A DNA stretch of 6,941 nucleotides from an uncultured Verrucomicrobiota bacterium. GTDB lineage: Bacteria; Verrucomicrobiota; Verrucomicrobiia; Limisphaerales; UBA1096. The stretch lies in assembly GCA_913045395.1 (NCBI GenBank), contig CAJWPV010000073.1, positions 1 through 6,941 on the forward strand, in the 5' to 3' direction. Positions 1 to 6,127 of the stretch are shown here, in pieces (the first letter of the stretch is position 1; every line of letters begins with the position of its first letter). The notes beneath the pieces are model-generated. The model was not told the DNA's origin and searched no databases. It saw only the letters and a program-made list of their open reading frames with translations. A program made the position numbers and the translations under genes.

Positions 1-713
1 GCTGTTACGGCAGGTTCAGCATGTCCAACTGCGGCTTTTTTCTCCTCGACACCCGTTCGCACCGCAGCCTGCACAACGTCGATAACCCCGACAACCCCAA
101 GGCCACCATGCTCGGCAAGCAGCAACTAAAATGGCTGAAGAACGGCATCCGCAACAGCCAGGCGGACTTTATCTTTGTCGTGTCCTCGGTGAACTTCATG
201 GTGCCGCACGTCGGCAGCGGTGGCGGCGATGACCGGCAACTGACCATCAAGAAGGACGACGCGTGGACGGTGTTCCTCAAGGAGCGCGAGGAGTTGATCG
301 AATTCTGGGACGGCCTCGACAAGGGCGTGTTTGTGCTCACCGGCGATTTGCACAACAGCTTCGCGATCAAGATCACCGACAACGTGTGGGAGTTCGCCAG
401 CGGCCCGCACAACTCCATCAACCACGCGCCGATGAAGGACGAAGGCGGCCGCCCCGCCAACGGCCGCTTTCAGTACGGCCCGCGCGCCTGCGATATCCGC
501 TGGAGCAGCTACGCAATGGAGGACATCCCACGCGCCAACCGCACCTTCCCCCACTACTGCGTGGTGCAGGTCAACAACGTCTTCAACAACCCGCTCGAGC
601 GCGACGGCGAGCGGTGGTTCGCCTTCCCGCACCCGCAGGTGATCTTCCAGTTCCACGACGCTTACACCGGTGACCTGCGCTATTCGGAGACCTACGTGCT
701 GGGGCTGGATTGA
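1..713 (+). CDS. PhoD-like metallophosphoesterase (alkaline phosphatase D family), C-terminal part
   Basis: This is the 3' part of a gene that begins before the window. The frame is open from base 3 and reads CYGRFSMSNCGFFLLDTRSHR across a Met codon at 21, so that Met is internal: YGRFSMSNCGFFLLDTRSHR corresponds to the PhoD-family stretch in which an 'R-F' strand leads into 'ffxLDtRxxR'. Next come LGKQQLKWLK (about 31-40 counted from the Met at 21), the hydrophobic strand FIFVVSS, and GVFVLTGDLHNS (102-113) with the conserved GD-x-H motif that contributes to the metal site in PhoD-like enzymes. Family members hydrolyse phosphomono- or phosphodiesters and are usually exported; any signal peptide and the N-terminal metal ligands would lie outside the window, so localisation and exact substrate cannot be judged. 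The stop TGA is at 711-713, only a few bases before the next gene, suggesting co-transcription with the transport genes. Family assignment is fairly sure; substrate is unknown. Confidence 0.8.
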   Translation, partial: CYGRFSMSNCGFFLLDTRSHRSLHNVDNPDNPKATMLGKQQLKWLKNGIRNSQADFIFVVSSVNFMVPHVGSGGGDDRQLTIKKDDAWTVFLKEREELIEFWDGLDKGVFVLTGDLHNSFAIKITDNVWEFASGPHNSINHAPMKDEGGRPANGRFQYGPRACDIRWSSYAMEDIPRANRTFPHYCVVQVNNVFNNPLERDGERWFAFPHPQVIFQFHDAYTGDLRYSETYVLGLD

Positions 714-717
714 CAGT

Positions 718-729
718 GCTTGGCCAAGC
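718..729. repeat. Palindromic repeat, copy 1 (GCTTGGCCAAGC)
   Basis: An exact 12-base palindrome starting five bases after the phosphatase stop and covering the TTG that would start the small membrane protein. The flanks are T on the left and G on the right, so the outer pair of the 14-base form is lost. The same 12 bases recur at 2687-2698, 3664-3675 and 5931-5942. Confidence 0.85.
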
Positions 730-1004
730 GCGAATCATCGACCTCTGTGCATCCAACTGTCCCCAACAAAACGACATGCCGCCGCCGGCTTGGCTTGGTT
801 TTGTTCCTTGTGTTCGCGCTCGCGATGGTGATGGGGCCGGGGCCAGGGTTGCGCCTGATAAACCCTGAACCCACCGCCGCCCGCGAGAGCCTGCTCATTC
901 TCGGGGTACCGGTGATCTACGCTTGGGGACTGTTCTGGTACGGCGTGCAGGCTGCAGTGGTGGTGAGCGCCTACCTCACCATCTGGAAACCAAGCGAGGA
1001 TTGA
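720..1004 (+). CDS. Small two-helix membrane protein, DUF3311-like, partner of the symporter
   Basis: Up to 94 residues. A basic segment CRRR (20-23) precedes a first hydrophobic helix (about 24-41). A loop with INPEP follows, then a second helix (about 66-88) and a short charged tail KPSED. The pattern LGVPVIYAWGLFWYGVQ is like DUF3311 proteins, which have a 'lGxPffyxwqlxw' second helix and are typically encoded beside a sodium:solute symporter, as with yhjC/yhjB of Bacillus subtilis. A role as a small accessory subunit is inferred from this pairing. The stop TGA (1002-1004) shares its last base with the ATG of the symporter, so the two are probably translationally coupled. The start is uncertain: the longest frame begins at TTG 720, but that codon lies inside the palindromic repeat at 718-729 and has no ribosome binding site. 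GTG 747 (HPTVPNKTTCRRR...) is a plausible alternative that keeps both helices and the basic flank. The gene is likely real; the start is doubtful. Confidence 0.7.
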   Translation: MAKRESSTSVHPTVPNKTTCRRRLGLVLFLVFALAMVMGPGPGLRLINPEPTAARESLLILGVPVIYAWGLFWYGVQAAVVVSAYLTIWKPSED

Positions 1005-2680
1005 TGGACACCGCCACGACAACTGAGCTTGGCTGGCTCCCGCACTTCTGCCTCGCAGGGTATCTGCTTTTTCTGCTCGGGATCGGCCTCTGGGGTTTTA
1101 GTAAACGCAAGGCCGGCGAGGAGGACTACTACCTCGCCGGGCGCGGTCAGGGCTGGATGGTTTCGTCACTGACGATCATGGCCACGTTTTTCAGCTCGGC
1201 GGCGATGCTCGGCGCTCCGGGGATGGTGTACAAGGAGGGAGTCGTGTTTGCGTTGTTCGCGCTGAACGTCCCGCTGAGCGGCGCGATGATCTACGTGCTC
1301 GGCAACCGCATTCGCAAAATCGGCCAGACGCACGGCCACATCACGCCGGCCGACCTGGTCTGCAGCCACTACGGCAGCCCGGTTGCGCTGCGATGCCTCG
1401 TGGCGTTGATCGGTTTTCTCTATGCCGTGCCGTACGTGGTCATCCAAATTCAAGCGGGCGGGATTATTTCGAGCCAACTCTTCGGCGGTGAACACGCATT
1501 CGAGATCGGTGCCTGCCTGCTGTCGCTGGTGACGATGCTTTACATCATGATCGGCGGCATGCGTAGCGTCGCGTGGACCGATGCGCTGCAGGGCACGCTG
1601 CTGATGGGCGGCATGTTGCTGGCCGGCGCTGCTGCCGTGGCGGCCCTCGGCGGGCCGTCCGCTTTTTTCGAGAAAGTCGGCGAGTTGCCGCGCACGTCCC
1701 TCTCCGTCCCCGGCACTACCGGTTCGTTCACGCCGGAGAAACTGTTCACGCTCTGCATCTTCGGCGCGCTCGGCTCGATGATCCAGCCGGCGCAGTGGAT
1801 GCGCTTTTACGCGGCCAAGTCAGCCAAGGCGCTGCGGCGCAGCGCGGTCATCTTTGCGCTTGGCCTGACGGCCTGTTTTCTATTTGGCGTGATGCTGGTC
1901 GGCTTGGGCGGCCAAGTGCTTTATCCCGTGGCCAAGCCAAGCGCCGACGGCGCGTTTGAATACCAAGTGCAGGCCGACGGCCAAGCAGTCGCCGTCAGCG
2001 AAGCCAAACTGCCCGAGCGCTTGGCCGAGGGCGGCAAGCCGCTACCCCACCCTGACGTCGGCGAAGGGCCGCGTGACTTCGACCAAATCATGGTCGTCGT
2101 GCTCAAGCGCCACCTGCCGGAACTGCTTGGCCCGGCGGGGCTCCTGCTGGCCACGCTGGTAATCATCGCGATCATGGCGGCGGCGATGAGCACCGCCGAC
2201 AGCAATTTGCACGCGCTCAGCGCGGTGCTGACCCGCGACATTTACAGCGGCATCCTACGGCCGGGCGCCTCGGAGAAAAGCCGGCTGTGGGTCGGGCGCG
2301 GCGTGATCGCGGCGGCGACGCTGCTGGCGCTTGGCATGGTGTTCGTCAGCCGTAGCAGCGAGAGTTTCAACCCAATCGGGATGATCATGCCAATGAGCCT
2401 GCTGGCAATCGCCTTCTCGAGTCAACTGCTGCCGGTGACCTTCGACGTGCTGTTCCTCAAGCGCGGATCGCGGCAGGGGGCGATCGCCGGGATCGTCGCC
2501 GGAATGCTGGTGGTGCTGATGTTCAGCCCGCTGCTGACGATCGTCACCGGGAGTGACTCAGCGGCGGTGAGCCTGTTCGCCCGCCTCAAGCAAATCGCTG
2601 ACATCGGCTTTTGCGGCGTGGTGGTGAACGTGGCCGTGTTCACGCTGCTCAGTGTGATTGGCAAGCGAACACGAAGCTGA
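1004..2680 (+). CDS. Sodium:solute symporter family (SSS) transporter
   Basis: A 558-residue polytopic inner-membrane protein with about 13 hydrophobic segments, the usual size and layout for the SSS family (PutP/PanF/SGLT), which import organic solutes with sodium. Family marks in order: DYYLAGRGQGWMVSSLTIMATFFS region with GAPGMVYKEG (41-79, first helices), GGMRSVAWTDALQG (184-197), QPAQWMRFYAAKSAKALRRS (261-280), and AAAMSTADSNLHALSAVLTRDIY (392-414). The Ser-Thr pair of MSTADS (396-397) aligns with the sodium-site residues of PutP/SGLT relatives. The loop before that helix, about residues 308-372, is long and hydrophilic (see findings). ATG 1004 is preferred over an in-frame upstream start at 923 because it overlaps the preceding stop as TGATG, has GAGGA eight bases upstream, and places the first helix (17-32) near the N-terminus; starting at 923 would add 27 basic residues encoded inside the neighbouring gene. 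The substrate cannot be predicted. The phosphatase upstream hints at uptake of an organophosphate product, but that is only context. Confidence 0.9.
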   Translation: MDTATTTELGWLPHFCLAGYLLFLLGIGLWGFSKRKAGEEDYYLAGRGQGWMVSSLTIMATFFSSAAMLGAPGMVYKEGVVFALFALNVPLSGAMIYVLGNRIRKIGQTHGHITPADLVCSHYGSPVALRCLVALIGFLYAVPYVVIQIQAGGIISSQLFGGEHAFEIGACLLSLVTMLYIMIGGMRSVAWTDALQGTLLMGGMLLAGAAAVAALGGPSAFFEKVGELPRTSLSVPGTTGSFTPEKLFTLCIFGALGSMIQPAQWMRFYAAKSAKALRRSAVIFALGLTACFLFGVMLVGLGGQVLYPVAKPSADGAFEYQVQADGQAVAVSEAKLPERLAEGGKPLPHPDVGEGPRDFDQIMVVVLKRHLPELLGPAGLLLATLVIIAIMAAAMSTADSNLHALSAVLTRDIYSGILRPGASEKSRLWVGRGVIAAATLLALGMVFVSRSSESFNPIGMIMPMSLLAIAFSSQLLPVTFDVLFLKRGSRQGAIAGIVAGMLVVLMFSPLLTIVTGSDSAAVSLFARLKQIADIGFCGVVVNVAVFTLLSVIGKRTRS

Positions 2681-2714
2681 CCCTGCGCTTGGCCAAGCGG
2701 GGGGATTATTTTTT
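2681..2714 (+). terminator. Possible intrinsic terminator of the symporter operon, built on the palindromic repeat
   Basis: Directly after the symporter stop (2678-2680), the palindrome CGCTTGGCCAAGCG (2686-2699) can fold as a 5-bp stem with a GGCC loop. The flanking CCCT (2681-2684) can extend it by pairing with GGGG (2700-2703), leaving G2685 bulged. GATTATTTTTT follows, ending in six T (2709-2714). This fits an intrinsic terminator reading rightward. It runs into the last codons of the convergent propeller gene, which is common between tail-to-tail genes. The reverse direction has no U-tract. The stem is imperfect, so the call is moderate. Confidence 0.45.
2686..2699. repeat. Palindromic repeat, copy 2 (CGCTTGGCCAAGCG)
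   Basis: A perfect 14-base copy in the 25-base gap between the two convergent genes. It forms the core of the possible terminator described there. Confidence 0.85.
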
Positions 2715-3647
2715 AAGCTTGGCTAGTTCCTTGCGCAGGCTCTTCGATGCTTTCCCATCGAACACCTGCCAAACCGCCAGGCCGTTACCGACCAGTTCCC
2801 ACTCATCAAATTCCCAGACAACTTTTTTGTCGCGGTTAATCTCAAAAATTTGCGGGTTGGTCTCGCCAGCGTGGCAGTTACCGATGATGAAGTTGCCGTT
2901 TTTGAGTTCCTGCAACGCCGTCATCCAGCCCAGGTCGATGTCGGTGCCGGGAACTTTGTCCTTGATCTCCCAAACGACTTTTTTGTCGAGGGAAACCTCC
3001 ACCACGCTGTGGCCGCTGCCGGAGGCGATCAGTGTGTTGCCGTTCTTCAGGCGGATCGCGCCGTAACAGCGGGTCCTGATGAGGTATTCCCAAACGATCT
3101 CGCCCTTGCGGTTGTACTCGGTGACGACGCCGGGATTCTCGGAGGTGACGAGGTAGTTGCCCTCCGGCGTGAAGCGCACCCAGCGGGTGTTTTGGCGGCC
3201 GTCCCTCTTCATCGGGATCTCGTGGACGATGTTGCCTTTTTTATCCACCTCGATGATGCGCCCCACCCCGCTCTCCACGATTGAGGTGTTGCCGTTTTTA
3301 AGGCGCGCGAAAGCGTGCACGTCCACCCGCTTGCCCTTGTTGCCGTTCATCGTGGCGGAGTCGTAGGTCCAGACGACTTCCTTGGCCAACGTCATCTCGA
3401 TGAGCTTGGTCCAACTGTCATGGTAAAGAATGTTGCCGTTGGGCAGGAGGTGCACGTCGTGGTGGCCGGTGTGGCCCTGCTGCGGGCCGGCGGTCTTGTG
3501 CGACCAAAGCACGTCGCCGTTGCGGTCGGTGATTGCGACAATGTTTTTGCCGTAGGATGCGCTGACCAAAACCAGGCGCTCGGCCCTGCCAACGAGCGCG
3601 GTGAGCAACAACGAGAACACAAAAAGGAAACGGAGATTGGCTTTCAC
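2706..3647 (-). CDS. Secreted six-repeat beta-propeller protein (PQQ-like/arylsulfotransferase-like fold), function unknown
   Basis: 313 residues with an N-terminal signal peptide: basic MKANLR, hydrophobic FLFVFSLLLTALVG, and probable cleavage after GRA (22). The rest consists of repeats in which a strand with N-G-N or E-G-N is followed about 20 residues later by 'G/K-x-V-V-W-E'. Units lie at about 28-50 (NIVAITDRNGDVLWSH), 67-96 (LPNGNILYHD...VVWTYD), 115-144 (LKNGNTSIVES...), 159-188 (TPEGNYLVTSE...IVWEY), 199-228 (LKNGNTLIASG...VVWEI) and 247-280 (LKNGNFIIGN...VVWEF). That makes a roughly six-bladed propeller, as in PQQ-type and arylsulfotransferase-like proteins. Histidines cluster at 59-66 (HTGHHDVH) and at 111, but I cannot show that they match the catalytic histidines of arylsulfotransferase. 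The start is GTG at 3647 because it alone gives a clean signal peptide; there is no Shine-Dalgarno sequence. It follows lptD by 48 bases on the same strand and may be co-transcribed. It probably works in the periplasm or outside the cell; ligand and reaction are unknown. Confidence 0.85.
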   Translation of the reverse strand: MKANLRFLFVFSLLLTALVGRAERLVLVSASYGKNIVAITDRNGDVLWSHKTAGPQQGHTGHHDVHLLPNGNILYHDSWTKLIEMTLAKEVVWTYDSATMNGNKGKRVDVHAFARLKNGNTSIVESGVGRIIEVDKKGNIVHEIPMKRDGRQNTRWVRFTPEGNYLVTSENPGVVTEYNRKGEIVWEYLIRTRCYGAIRLKNGNTLIASGSGHSVVEVSLDKKVVWEIKDKVPGTDIDLGWMTALQELKNGNFIIGNCHAGETNPQIFEINRDKKVVWEFDEWELVGNGLAVWQVFDGKASKSLRKELAKLKK

Positions 3648-3661
3648 GCCGGGGAAATTAA

Positions 3662-3677
3662 CCGCTTGGCCAAGCGG
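3662..3677 (-). terminator. Hairpin between lptD and the propeller gene: possible terminator or attenuator
   Basis: CCGCTTGGCCAAGCGG is a perfect 16-base palindrome lying 18 bases beyond the lptD stop and 14 bases before the GTG of the propeller gene. On the minus strand it is followed by TTAATTT. It can form a 6-bp stem with a GGCC loop. It may end or reduce lptD transcription, set an mRNA processing point, or simply be a copy of the repeat family with no termination role. The U-tract is poor, so termination is uncertain. Confidence 0.3.
3662..3677. repeat. Palindromic repeat, copy 3 (CCGCTTGGCCAAGCGG)
   Basis: The longest copy, a perfect 16-base palindrome, in the 48-base gap between lptD and the propeller gene. 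Confidence 0.85.
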
Positions 3678-3695
3678 CGTCGAGCGCGGGTTCGA

Positions 3696-5984
3696 TCAGC
3701 GGAAGAGGCGAGTCTCGAGGCGGTTGCTGTCTTCGCCCAAGCCTAGGCTGGGCATAGCCTTGAGCGAAAAAACCAGGCTCACGCTGAAGTCATCCTTGCC
3801 GGCACGGTGATCCCTCAGACGGAAGCGCAGTGCAGCCGTCGCGCTGGAGAAGTCGTGGTACACGCTGTAGCTCTGTTCCTCCATCGTACCGTCACTGGCC
3901 TCGAACTGGTGAATCATACGGAAGCCCCACTCCTCGTTCAGGCGATAGTACACGCGGCTGAACAACAGGTCGTTGCCCCAGCGCCAGTCGTCGTCGATCT
4001 GCTGCTGGAAAAACGGATCATACGGATAGCGCTCGCGCAGCTCGTCCGGCGACAAATCGCGGAGGTACCGGTGGCCGAGCGTCCAGCTCCAGCGATCGTT
4101 GGGCAACAGCGAGACCGTGTGGTTGGCCTCGTTAAGCAGGTTGTCATTCGGATCGACCCGCAACTCGGATCCGAGCAGCAGCCACGAACGCGGCTTGAGT
4201 TCCAAGTCGGAGTAAACATCGCTGAAGCGCACCTGGTTTTCGTTCGTCTCCAGGCGCCAGTCGGTGAATAGCTCCCAGTTCAGCAGGTCTTCGACCTGGC
4301 CGTTGCGCTTGGTTTGCAGGCGGTTCCGGACGCCGAGGCGCAGAACGTTGCGCGAGTCGATGCTGTCGATCGAGTTGTAGTCGGGGAAGTCGACCGGCCG
4401 AAGGCGAAGCGACTGCAACTCGCGATCGAACTGGGGCAGTTCCCACGGGCGCCTGTCCGGTTCCGGCACGTAAATGTAATTAACCAGTGGCTGCACGATG
4501 TGCCGCAGGCCATCGACGCCGAGCAAGCCGCTTTTCGCGTTGGACCACGTGCTCGACGCCTTGAACGACAACTCGATGCCGGTGTTGAACACGGAGCGAT
4601 CCATCCCGCTCGAGCGGCCAGGTGCAGGATTGTCGCCGGATGTCGCGCCGTAATGCGTCAGCCGAACACCAGCGTGCGGTGTGACATTCAGCCAGCCGAA
4701 GTAGGTGCGCGGCACAAGCAGTTGCTGGTGCGTGTCGGCACGGAACGCCTCGTAGCCGATCAGGCCCAGGTCGGTGTCGGCCGGGCGAAACCTGAAGTGT
4801 CCGATTGAGCTTTCGCTCTCGTAAAAAACCGGCGTCTCGCCGAGCCGCTGGCGCAGGCCGGCCACGCGAATCTCCGGCAGCCGCTCGACGGTCTGGTAAA
4901 AGTCATCGACCTGCGGCTGAGTCAGCAGGCTGACGCTGAAGTTGCGCCAGTGTTTCGCCAACTCAACGTGCGACGCCGGCTGCGGGTTACGGCGAAACTG
5001 GCTCTCGAAAAAGTCGCGGTTCACAAACGCGTCGCTCTGATCCTGCAACACCAGCTTGGCCGTGAAGTCGGGCCGGATATTGACCGAGTGATAAAGGCTC
5101 AGCCGGTGCCGGTTGTTGCGGTCGGTGAAGTCGGCACTGCGGGAGCGGCGGCCCGCGCCGGCGGCGGGATCGCGGTCGTCGAGCAGGTAAACCGACGCCT
5201 CGCCGCGGCCGGCCTGGCCAAGGTCGTAGTCCACGTCAAGGCCGCCAGCCCAGCCCCGGCGTGTGCGGTAGTCAAGGTGCGCCTCACCGTTTAGCCGGTC
5301 GCTCAAATGCCAATCGTACGAGCCCTCAAAAAACAGTCCGTAGCGGCTCCGGTAACCGGGCGTGAGACTCCATTGGCTCGTCGGCTGATCGAGCCGGCGG
5401 CGGTAGTACGGAAAATAAAACAGCGGAACCTTGCCGGCGTAGAGCGTGGCGCCCCTGGCCTCGATAAACTTGCCGGGGACGATGCTCAAGTGCCGAGTGC
5501 GGATACGCAGAACTGGGTCGGAACGGTCGTCTGTGCTCAGCCAGGCGTCGTCGGCCGAGTACTGGTTGTTTGTCGCGTCGCCCTTGATATTCGTGCCCTC
5601 AACGAAAAACGGTGGCTGGCCGGCGCGAAAATTGTCAGTCTGCATCGTACGGGTTTGGAAGTTGTAAAAGAGGCGTTCGGACGTGAAGACGCGATCCCGG
5701 TTTTGCAGCGTAACACTGCCCTCGGCAAAAATTTCGCCGGTGACCTGGTCGAGGCGGCCGCGATCGGCGATGATGAAGGCCCGTTCGCCCTGCTCCTCGA
5801 ACGTAATGCGGAAACGGTCGTTCAGGATGACCCGTCCCTCGTCGAGGTTATAGTCGAACTCGCCCGGTTCAAGCGACTCGATCTCCCACAACGACTCGCC
5901 CGGCGACGCTGGTTCAGCCGCCCAAGTGACGCTTGGCCAAGCGACGAGCAGCAAGAGAAAAAAACAAACCCAACGAGGATGCAT
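3696..5984 (-). CDS. lptD: LPS-assembly outer-membrane protein LptD
   Basis: 762 residues, close to the 784 of E. coli LptD. LptD forms the outer-membrane barrel that, with the lipoprotein LptE, inserts lipopolysaccharide into the outer leaflet at the end of the Lpt bridge. A signal peptide MHPRWVCFFLLLLVAWPSVTWA (1-22) is followed by an OstA-like periplasmic jellyroll (about 35-175) containing GEIFAEGSVTLQ (83-94) and ERLFYNFQTR (103-112). Next is KVPLFYFPYY (185-194), a hallmark of LptD at the barrel entrance. The barrel portion is rich in alternating aromatic strands. LRHIVQPLVNYIYVP (493-507) and the ELPQFD...LRLGVRNRL stretch match the C-terminal LptD domain. The start ATG 5984 is chosen over an in-frame TTG at 6047 because it puts the signal peptide at the terminus. 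No Shine-Dalgarno is evident. The mature chain has no cysteine, unlike the disulfide-bonded E. coli protein. groEL lies upstream behind a terminator, so lptD probably has its own promoter. Confidence 0.9.
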   Translation of the reverse strand: MHPRWVCFFLLLLVAWPSVTWAAEPASPGESLWEIESLEPGEFDYNLDEGRVILNDRFRITFEEQGERAFIIADRGRLDQVTGEIFAEGSVTLQNRDRVFTSERLFYNFQTRTMQTDNFRAGQPPFFVEGTNIKGDATNNQYSADDAWLSTDDRSDPVLRIRTRHLSIVPGKFIEARGATLYAGKVPLFYFPYYRRRLDQPTSQWSLTPGYRSRYGLFFEGSYDWHLSDRLNGEAHLDYRTRRGWAGGLDVDYDLGQAGRGEASVYLLDDRDPAAGAGRRSRSADFTDRNNRHRLSLYHSVNIRPDFTAKLVLQDQSDAFVNRDFFESQFRRNPQPASHVELAKHWRNFSVSLLTQPQVDDFYQTVERLPEIRVAGLRQRLGETPVFYESESSIGHFRFRPADTDLGLIGYEAFRADTHQQLLVPRTYFGWLNVTPHAGVRLTHYGATSGDNPAPGRSSGMDRSVFNTGIELSFKASSTWSNAKSGLLGVDGLRHIVQPLVNYIYVPEPDRRPWELPQFDRELQSLRLRPVDFPDYNSIDSIDSRNVLRLGVRNRLQTKRNGQVEDLLNWELFTDWRLETNENQVRFSDVYSDLELKPRSWLLLGSELRVDPNDNLLNEANHTVSLLPNDRWSWTLGHRYLRDLSPDELRERYPYDPFFQQQIDDDWRWGNDLLFSRVYYRLNEEWGFRMIHQFEASDGTMEEQSYSVYHDFSSATAALRFRLRDHRAGKDDFSVSLVFSLKAMPSLGLGEDSNRLETRLFR
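5930..5943. repeat. Palindromic repeat, copy 4 (CGCTTGGCCAAGCG), inside lptD
   Basis: A perfect 14-base copy lying within the codons for the late part of the LptD signal peptide (around A-W-P-S-V, residues 15-19). It is the only exact copy inside a well-supported gene, and it sits where the protein sequence is least constrained. Confidence 0.85.
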
Positions 5985-5996
5985 CAACGGGCGTTG

Positions 5997-6025
5997 AGTT
6001 AAGCAGAGGCCGACGGACCTGCCAA
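5997..6025 (-). promoter_or_regulatory. Weak candidate sigma70-like promoter for lptD
   Basis: On the minus strand TTGGCA (6025-6020) and TTAACT (6002-5997) are separated by 17 bases. The first matches the -35 consensus at five of six positions; the second matches the -10 at only three. It lies between the groEL terminator and the lptD ATG, where a promoter is expected, and would give a leader of only a few bases. The match is weak and could be chance. Confidence 0.2.
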
Positions 6026-6065
6026 GCCGGAGTTGTCCCCAAGCCAAGCGCCAGCTCTACCGGAC

Positions 6066-6099
6066 AAAAAAAGGGCGAGGCATTTTCTGCCCCGCCCTT
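6066..6099 (-). terminator. Intrinsic (rho-independent) terminator of groEL
   Basis: About 29 bases beyond the groEL stop on the minus strand. The arm 6099-6089 pairs with 6081-6071: seven base pairs (AAGGGCG with CGCCCTT), one A-C mismatch (6078/6092), then three more pairs (GGC with GCC) around a 7-base loop (6082-6088). Read on the minus strand it ends in seven consecutive T (6072-6066). A GC-rich stem plus a U-tract right after a stop codon is the classic form. It should separate groEL from lptD. The opposite direction lacks a comparable T-run, so it is directional. Confidence 0.85.
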
Positions 6100-6127
6100 G
6101 GTTTACTGTAGTTAAAAACTACGGTAA

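Noticed and set aside
126..656. Long open frame on the minus strand opposite the phosphatase
   Set aside because: Val/Ala/His-rich composition typical of a GC-rich shadow; the plus-strand frame carries the PhoD motifs.
923..1003. Upstream in-frame extension of the symporter
   Set aside because: It adds basic residues with no family match, is encoded inside the small membrane protein gene, and the TGATG overlap start at 1004 is better supported.
1903..1916. CTTGGGCGGCCAAG, an interrupted look-alike of the palindrome
   Set aside because: Within symporter codons and with a different centre (GCGG); not counted as a copy.
3381..3390. CTTGGCCAAC, carrying the 8-base core TTGGCCAA
   Set aside because: Only the core matches and it is within coding sequence; an 8-base match by chance is not surprising here.
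3735..3753. Near-palindrome GCCCAAGCCTAGGCTGGGC
   Set aside because: It lies within the last codons of lptD, has a one-base bulge, and is not repeated elsewhere in the window; probably coincidence.
5307..6002. Long open frame on the plus strand, antisense to lptD
   Set aside because: Its translation has no recognisable domain, is low in aromatic residues, and lies wholly opposite a gene with clear LptD motifs. Such frames are expected in GC-rich coding DNA.
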